Shown piece by piece: positions 61,524 through 64,000 of a stretch of DNA of 64,000 nucleotides. The position numbers and the translations under genes are program-made. The DNA comes from Eubacterium_G segne (GTDB lineage: Bacteria; Bacillota; Clostridia; Lachnospirales; Lachnospiraceae). The DNA lies in the NCBI RefSeq assembly GCF_014287775.1, contig NZ_JACOOZ010000003.1, positions 276,448 to 340,447 on the forward strand, written 5' to 3'. The notes below the pieces were generated by a model that saw only the letters and a list, made by a program, of their open reading frames with translations, made no database searches and was not told the DNA's origin. Position 1 is the stretch's first letter; each line of letters begins with the position of its first letter.

Positions 61524-63008
61524 TTAATCTGTAATTACACTTTTTATTTCTTCAATAATATCTGTAGCCATAAGACCTGTTTTTGATACTTTATGGGCTG
61601 CCATATCACCTGCTAATCCGTGAACGTAAGGTCCCATTACCGCTGCCTTTTCAAAATCACAGCCTATACCTATAAGGGCTGATATTATACCTGTAAGGGC
61701 ATCACCACTTCCTGCCGTTGCCATTCCATTATTTCCCGAAAGATTAATGTAAATCTGTCCGTCAGTTGCAATAACGGTTCTTGCATCCTTTAAAACCACA
61801 TTGGCACCGTACCTGTAATTAAGCTCTTTGGCATAATAAATAAGGTTTTCTGCAATTTCCTTAACAGGTTTATTTATAAGTCTGCTCATTTCTCCTAAAT
61901 GAGGAGTTAAAATTAATTTCTTATGAAAGTTCTTTTTAACCCTTTCATCTGCAGCAATATTGTTTATTCCGTCAGCATCAATAACTGCCGGGATTTTTGA
62001 CTCAATTACCTGCTCCACAATCATCTGCTGTATGGTTCCTATTCCTATTCCCGGCCCCACAGCCACAACGTCACACCAGTTTAAGCATGCTTCAAAGGCT
62101 TTTTTGTTAAATTTTTCTGTGTTGTATGTATTAATCATAGCCTCAGGAATTAATTTTGCAATAATATCCCTGTTATTTTCGTGGGTAAAAATTCTTACAA
62201 GTCCTGCTCCTGCCCTAAAGGCAGCCTTAGCACACAAAACAGCGGCTCCTGAAATATCCCTGCTGCCTGCCACTATCAGGATTTTTCCAAATGTTCCTTT
62301 ATTAGAATAATTAGCTCTCTTTGGAATCATTTTCAAATCATCCACACCGGCATATTCTAATATTTCCGAAGCCTCATTGTAAGACTGTACCGGATAACCA
62401 ATGTCTGACACCTCTACCTGTCCGCAGTAATCAGCTCCCGGATATAATACCGTGCCTATTTTGTGACAACCGAAAGTTACAGTATAATTGGCTTTTATGG
62501 CACATCCCATAACTTCACCGGTATCTCCGTTGATTCCTGATGGAATATCAACGGCATAAATAATATTTTTCATTTTATTTATTTCCGAAATAAGCTGTTC
62601 GTATGTACCTGTAATGTCCCTTGATAAACCTATTCCAAATAAAGCATCAACTACCACATCGGCATCTATAACACTAGATACCACAGGAACTCCTATTTTT
62701 TCCACAATACTTAACTGGGTTTTAAATTCCTCTGTTGCCCTTTCCTTATCTCCTATAACAAAAATACAGATGTTATATCCTAAAAGATACAACATCCTGC
62801 CTATAGCAACACCATCTGCCCCATTGTTACCAATGCCTGCAATAACCTGTATTGTTATATTATTTTTTTGTTTTCTTTCATTTTTGTCAATTAAATCAGC
62901 TACACTTTTTGCTGCTCTTTCCATCAAAACCAATGATGGTATTCCAATCTCATTTATCGTATAGCTGTCTATTTTCTTCATATCCGTGCCTTTAACGATA
63001 TTCTCCAT
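61524..63008 (-). CDS. nnr: Bifunctional NAD(P)H-hydrate epimerase / ADP-dependent dehydratase
   Basis: Repairs hydrated NAD(P)H. The 494 residues join an N-terminal YjeF epimerase domain (about 1-205; AGIGNNGADGVAIGRML, VDALFGIGLSRD) with a C-terminal ribokinase-like dehydratase (about 230-494; VGPGIGIG, HLGEMSRLI, SGNNGMATAGSGDALTGI). AGGAGC precedes the ATG by 7 bases. It follows rex directly, linking dinucleotide repair with NADH sensing. Confidence 0.94.
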   Translation of the reverse strand: MENIVKGTDMKKIDSYTINEIGIPSLVLMERAAKSVADLIDKNERKQKNNITIQVIAGIGNNGADGVAIGRMLYLLGYNICIFVIGDKERATEEFKTQLSIVEKIGVPVVSSVIDADVVVDALFGIGLSRDITGTYEQLISEINKMKNIIYAVDIPSGINGDTGEVMGCAIKANYTVTFGCHKIGTVLYPGADYCGQVEVSDIGYPVQSYNEASEILEYAGVDDLKMIPKRANYSNKGTFGKILIVAGSRDISGAAVLCAKAAFRAGAGLVRIFTHENNRDIIAKLIPEAMINTYNTEKFNKKAFEACLNWCDVVAVGPGIGIGTIQQMIVEQVIESKIPAVIDADGINNIAADERVKKNFHKKLILTPHLGEMSRLINKPVKEIAENLIYYAKELNYRYGANVVLKDARTVIATDGQIYINLSGNNGMATAGSGDALTGIISALIGIGCDFEKAAVMGPYVHGLAGDMAAHKVSKTGLMATDIIEEIKSVITD

Positions 63009-63018
63009 GAGTATGCTC

Positions 63019-63657
63019 CTATTTGTTTAAACTATTGTTTTTTTCTGAAATTCTATATGTAAGCTTCATAAGGCTCTCTGACAGATGGACATTTTCAACA
63101 ATAATGTCTCCCGAAACTCCTAAATCCGTATGGGCAAAATTCCAAAATGCCTTTATGCCACACTCTACCAGTTTCTCAGCTATTTTCTGTGCCGGTTCCT
63201 TAGGTAATGTAAGTGCCACAATTTCCACATTATTTTCCTTAACATAATCGTATAAGTATTTAATGTCCAAAACCTTACCGCCTGCTGTGTCTTTACCTAT
63301 CAGTTCAGGATTCTTATCAAATAACGCAGTAATCTCAAATCCCCTGTTTCTGAAATTGCCATAATTGGCAATTGCCTGACCTAAATTTCCTGCACCTACA
63401 ATAACCATTTTATGTGTTACGTTAAGTCCTAAAAGCTTTCCGATTTCTTCATATAAATACTGAACATTATAGCCGTATCCCTGCTGTCCGAATCCGCCAA
63501 AATTGTTTAAATCCTGTCTTATCTGGGATGCTGTAACATTCATTCTTTTACTTAACTCTTTTGAAGATATACGCTCAATATTTTCCTGTCTTAGTTCATC
63601 TAAATATCTATAATAACGAGGCAGCCTTGAAACAACTGCTTTTGATATTTTATTCAT
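63019..63657 (-). CDS. rex: Redox-sensing transcriptional repressor Rex
   Basis: Rex senses the NADH/NAD ratio and controls fermentation genes. The 212 residues have an N-terminal winged helix (SRLPRYYRYLDEL; VTASQIRQDLNNFGGFGQQGYG) and a Rossmann domain with VIVGAGNLGQAI (about 85-96) and FWNFAHTDL. GAGGAG precedes the ATG. It is first in rex-nnr-alr-mazF, with a consensus promoter upstream. Confidence 0.96.
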   Translation of the reverse strand: MNKISKAVVSRLPRYYRYLDELRQENIERISSKELSKRMNVTASQIRQDLNNFGGFGQQGYGYNVQYLYEEIGKLLGLNVTHKMVIVGAGNLGQAIANYGNFRNRGFEITALFDKNPELIGKDTAGGKVLDIKYLYDYVKENNVEIVALTLPKEPAQKIAEKLVECGIKAFWNFAHTDLGVSGDIIVENVHLSESLMKLTYRISEKNNSLNK

Positions 63658-63689
63658 GCTAACTCCTCATTCTTTTTTCTCTAATGTTT

Positions 63690-63718
63690 AATTATAAGTA
63701 CATAGGGAAACATTGTCA
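63690..63718 (-). promoter_or_regulatory. Sigma-A promoter of rex
   Basis: TTGACA (63718-63713) and TATAAT (63695-63690) are both consensus, spaced by 17 bases on the minus strand. No Rex box was clear at this site. Confidence 0.8.
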
Positions 63719-63802
63719 AATATTTATCATTCTTTTATTTTTGGGATTTTCTCATAATTTCAGCCTATATTAAAGTTAATGGGATTGCTGACTTGTAAAA
63801 GT

Positions 63803-63831
63803 AAATTCCGTGTGAAAGACTAAATTCCACA
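63803..63831 (+). repeat. Edge repeat, copy A
   Basis: The core GTGTGAAAGACTAAATTCCACA (63810-63831; shown here as GTGTGAAAGAC then TAAATTCCACA) matches copy B at 63959-63980 with one change. Each is preceded by an AATTC-type half. A short direct TAAATTCC also occurs at 63802 and 63821. Confidence 0.65.
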
Positions 63832-63942
63832 CCCTGTTAAAAATTGACCTAAATTTAAAAGTTTTTGGTTGAATAAAGGGGAATAAGTGTTAAAATTTAA
63901 GTACATTTTTCTTTAAATCTGAAAATCAGGGCATAGAAAACA

Positions 63943-63984
63943 GACCTCTGGAATTCTTGTGTGAAAGATTAAATTCCACAGGTC
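63943..63984. repeat. Edge repeat copy B inside a hairpin
   Basis: GACCTCTGGAATT (63943-63955) and AATTCCACAGGTC (63972-63984) are inverted with 12 of 13 bases matching. The loop holds most of copy B of the edge repeat. The structure may continue past the window. Confidence 0.6.
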
Positions 63985-64000
63985 GGTGTGAGAAATGTGA

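Larger units (their letters stand above)
63719..64000. other. Right-edge region without a gene
   Basis: No frame with a ribosome site is seen. It holds two copies of a 28-29 base repeat and a hairpin, described separately. A plus-strand TTGAAT-N16-TAAAAT near 63870 could be a promoter for something to the right. Confidence 0.4.

Noticed and set aside
63803..63980. CRISPR array at the right edge
   Set aside because: Only two copies separated by about 120 bases, longer than normal spacers, and no cas genes are seen. Kept as an unexplained repeat.

Overview
The window is a 64 kb stretch of a low-GC, spore-forming Firmicute chromosome. It is most likely from the class Clostridia, family Lachnospiraceae. 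The reasons are an almost complete endospore block (spoIIIAA-AH, spoIVB, spo0A), a rex-nnr-alr-mazF cluster, AT-rich DNA, AGGAGG-type ribosome sites, and TTGACA/TATAAT promoters with 17 bp spacers. The genus cannot be fixed from the sequence alone. Nearly all genes lie on the minus strand, so operons read from high to low coordinates. There is no rRNA, tRNA, prophage, intact insertion sequence or CRISPR array. The one structural RNA gene is tmRNA (ssrA), and one riboswitch is recognisable.

Layout. 1-3.5 kb: end of a histidine operon (hisH, hisF cut by the window edge) read through from a two-component system. 3.6-6.7 kb: a worn accessory patch with a truncated metallo-hydrolase gene, a DUF4143 ATPase, a 33-bp tandem repeat, a DUF3267 membrane protein, an unexplained hairpin element and tmRNA. 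6.8-14.6 kb: DUF6512 protein, formate/nitrite-type channel, a trxB-response regulator-kinase operon, trxA, and a P-type cation ATPase behind a yybP-ykoY (manganese) riboswitch. 14.7-25 kb: housekeeping genes (mutarotase, aminotransferase, pgsA, rimO, rpoZ, gmk, yicC, rqcH, glgA) and spo0A. 25-38 kb: FHA and Fic proteins, spoIVB, recN, argR, nadK, tlyA, dxs, ispA, xseBA, nusB, asp23. 38-44.9 kb: an ABC exporter and an iron island (two feoA, feoB, a 48-residue Cys-rich FeoB partner, a DtxR-type regulator). 44.9-49.6 kb: the spoIIIA operon. 49.7-64 kb: a cell-wall deacetylase, two polar amino acid ABC transporters, a WYL regulator, rlmH, a HAD phosphatase, yebC, mazF, alr, nnr and rex.

How the genes work together. 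The spoIIIA-asp23-nusB-xse-ispA-dxs-tlyA-argR-recN-spoIVB-spo0A order is an ancient Firmicute synteny block. It is interrupted here by the iron/ABC island and by Fic and FHA genes. Iron uptake looks controlled by the neighbouring DtxR-family regulator: three copies of a 14-bp palindrome (TTAG-N6-CTAA) sit in the feo region, one over the -10 element of a near-ideal promoter. The P-type ATPase is likely a Mn/Ca exporter controlled by its riboswitch and leader terminator.

Most notable observation. The lipoprotein of the second amino acid ABC system (56652-57455) appears to be a natural circular permutant of the family-3 solute-binding fold. Its lobe-2 half precedes the segment that is normally the N-terminus, and it ends exactly at the hinge. 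The other binding protein in the window has the normal order. Other points worth a second look are an inverted repeat over the spo0A transcription start, a mazF toxin with no visible antitoxin, and repeats at the right window edge.
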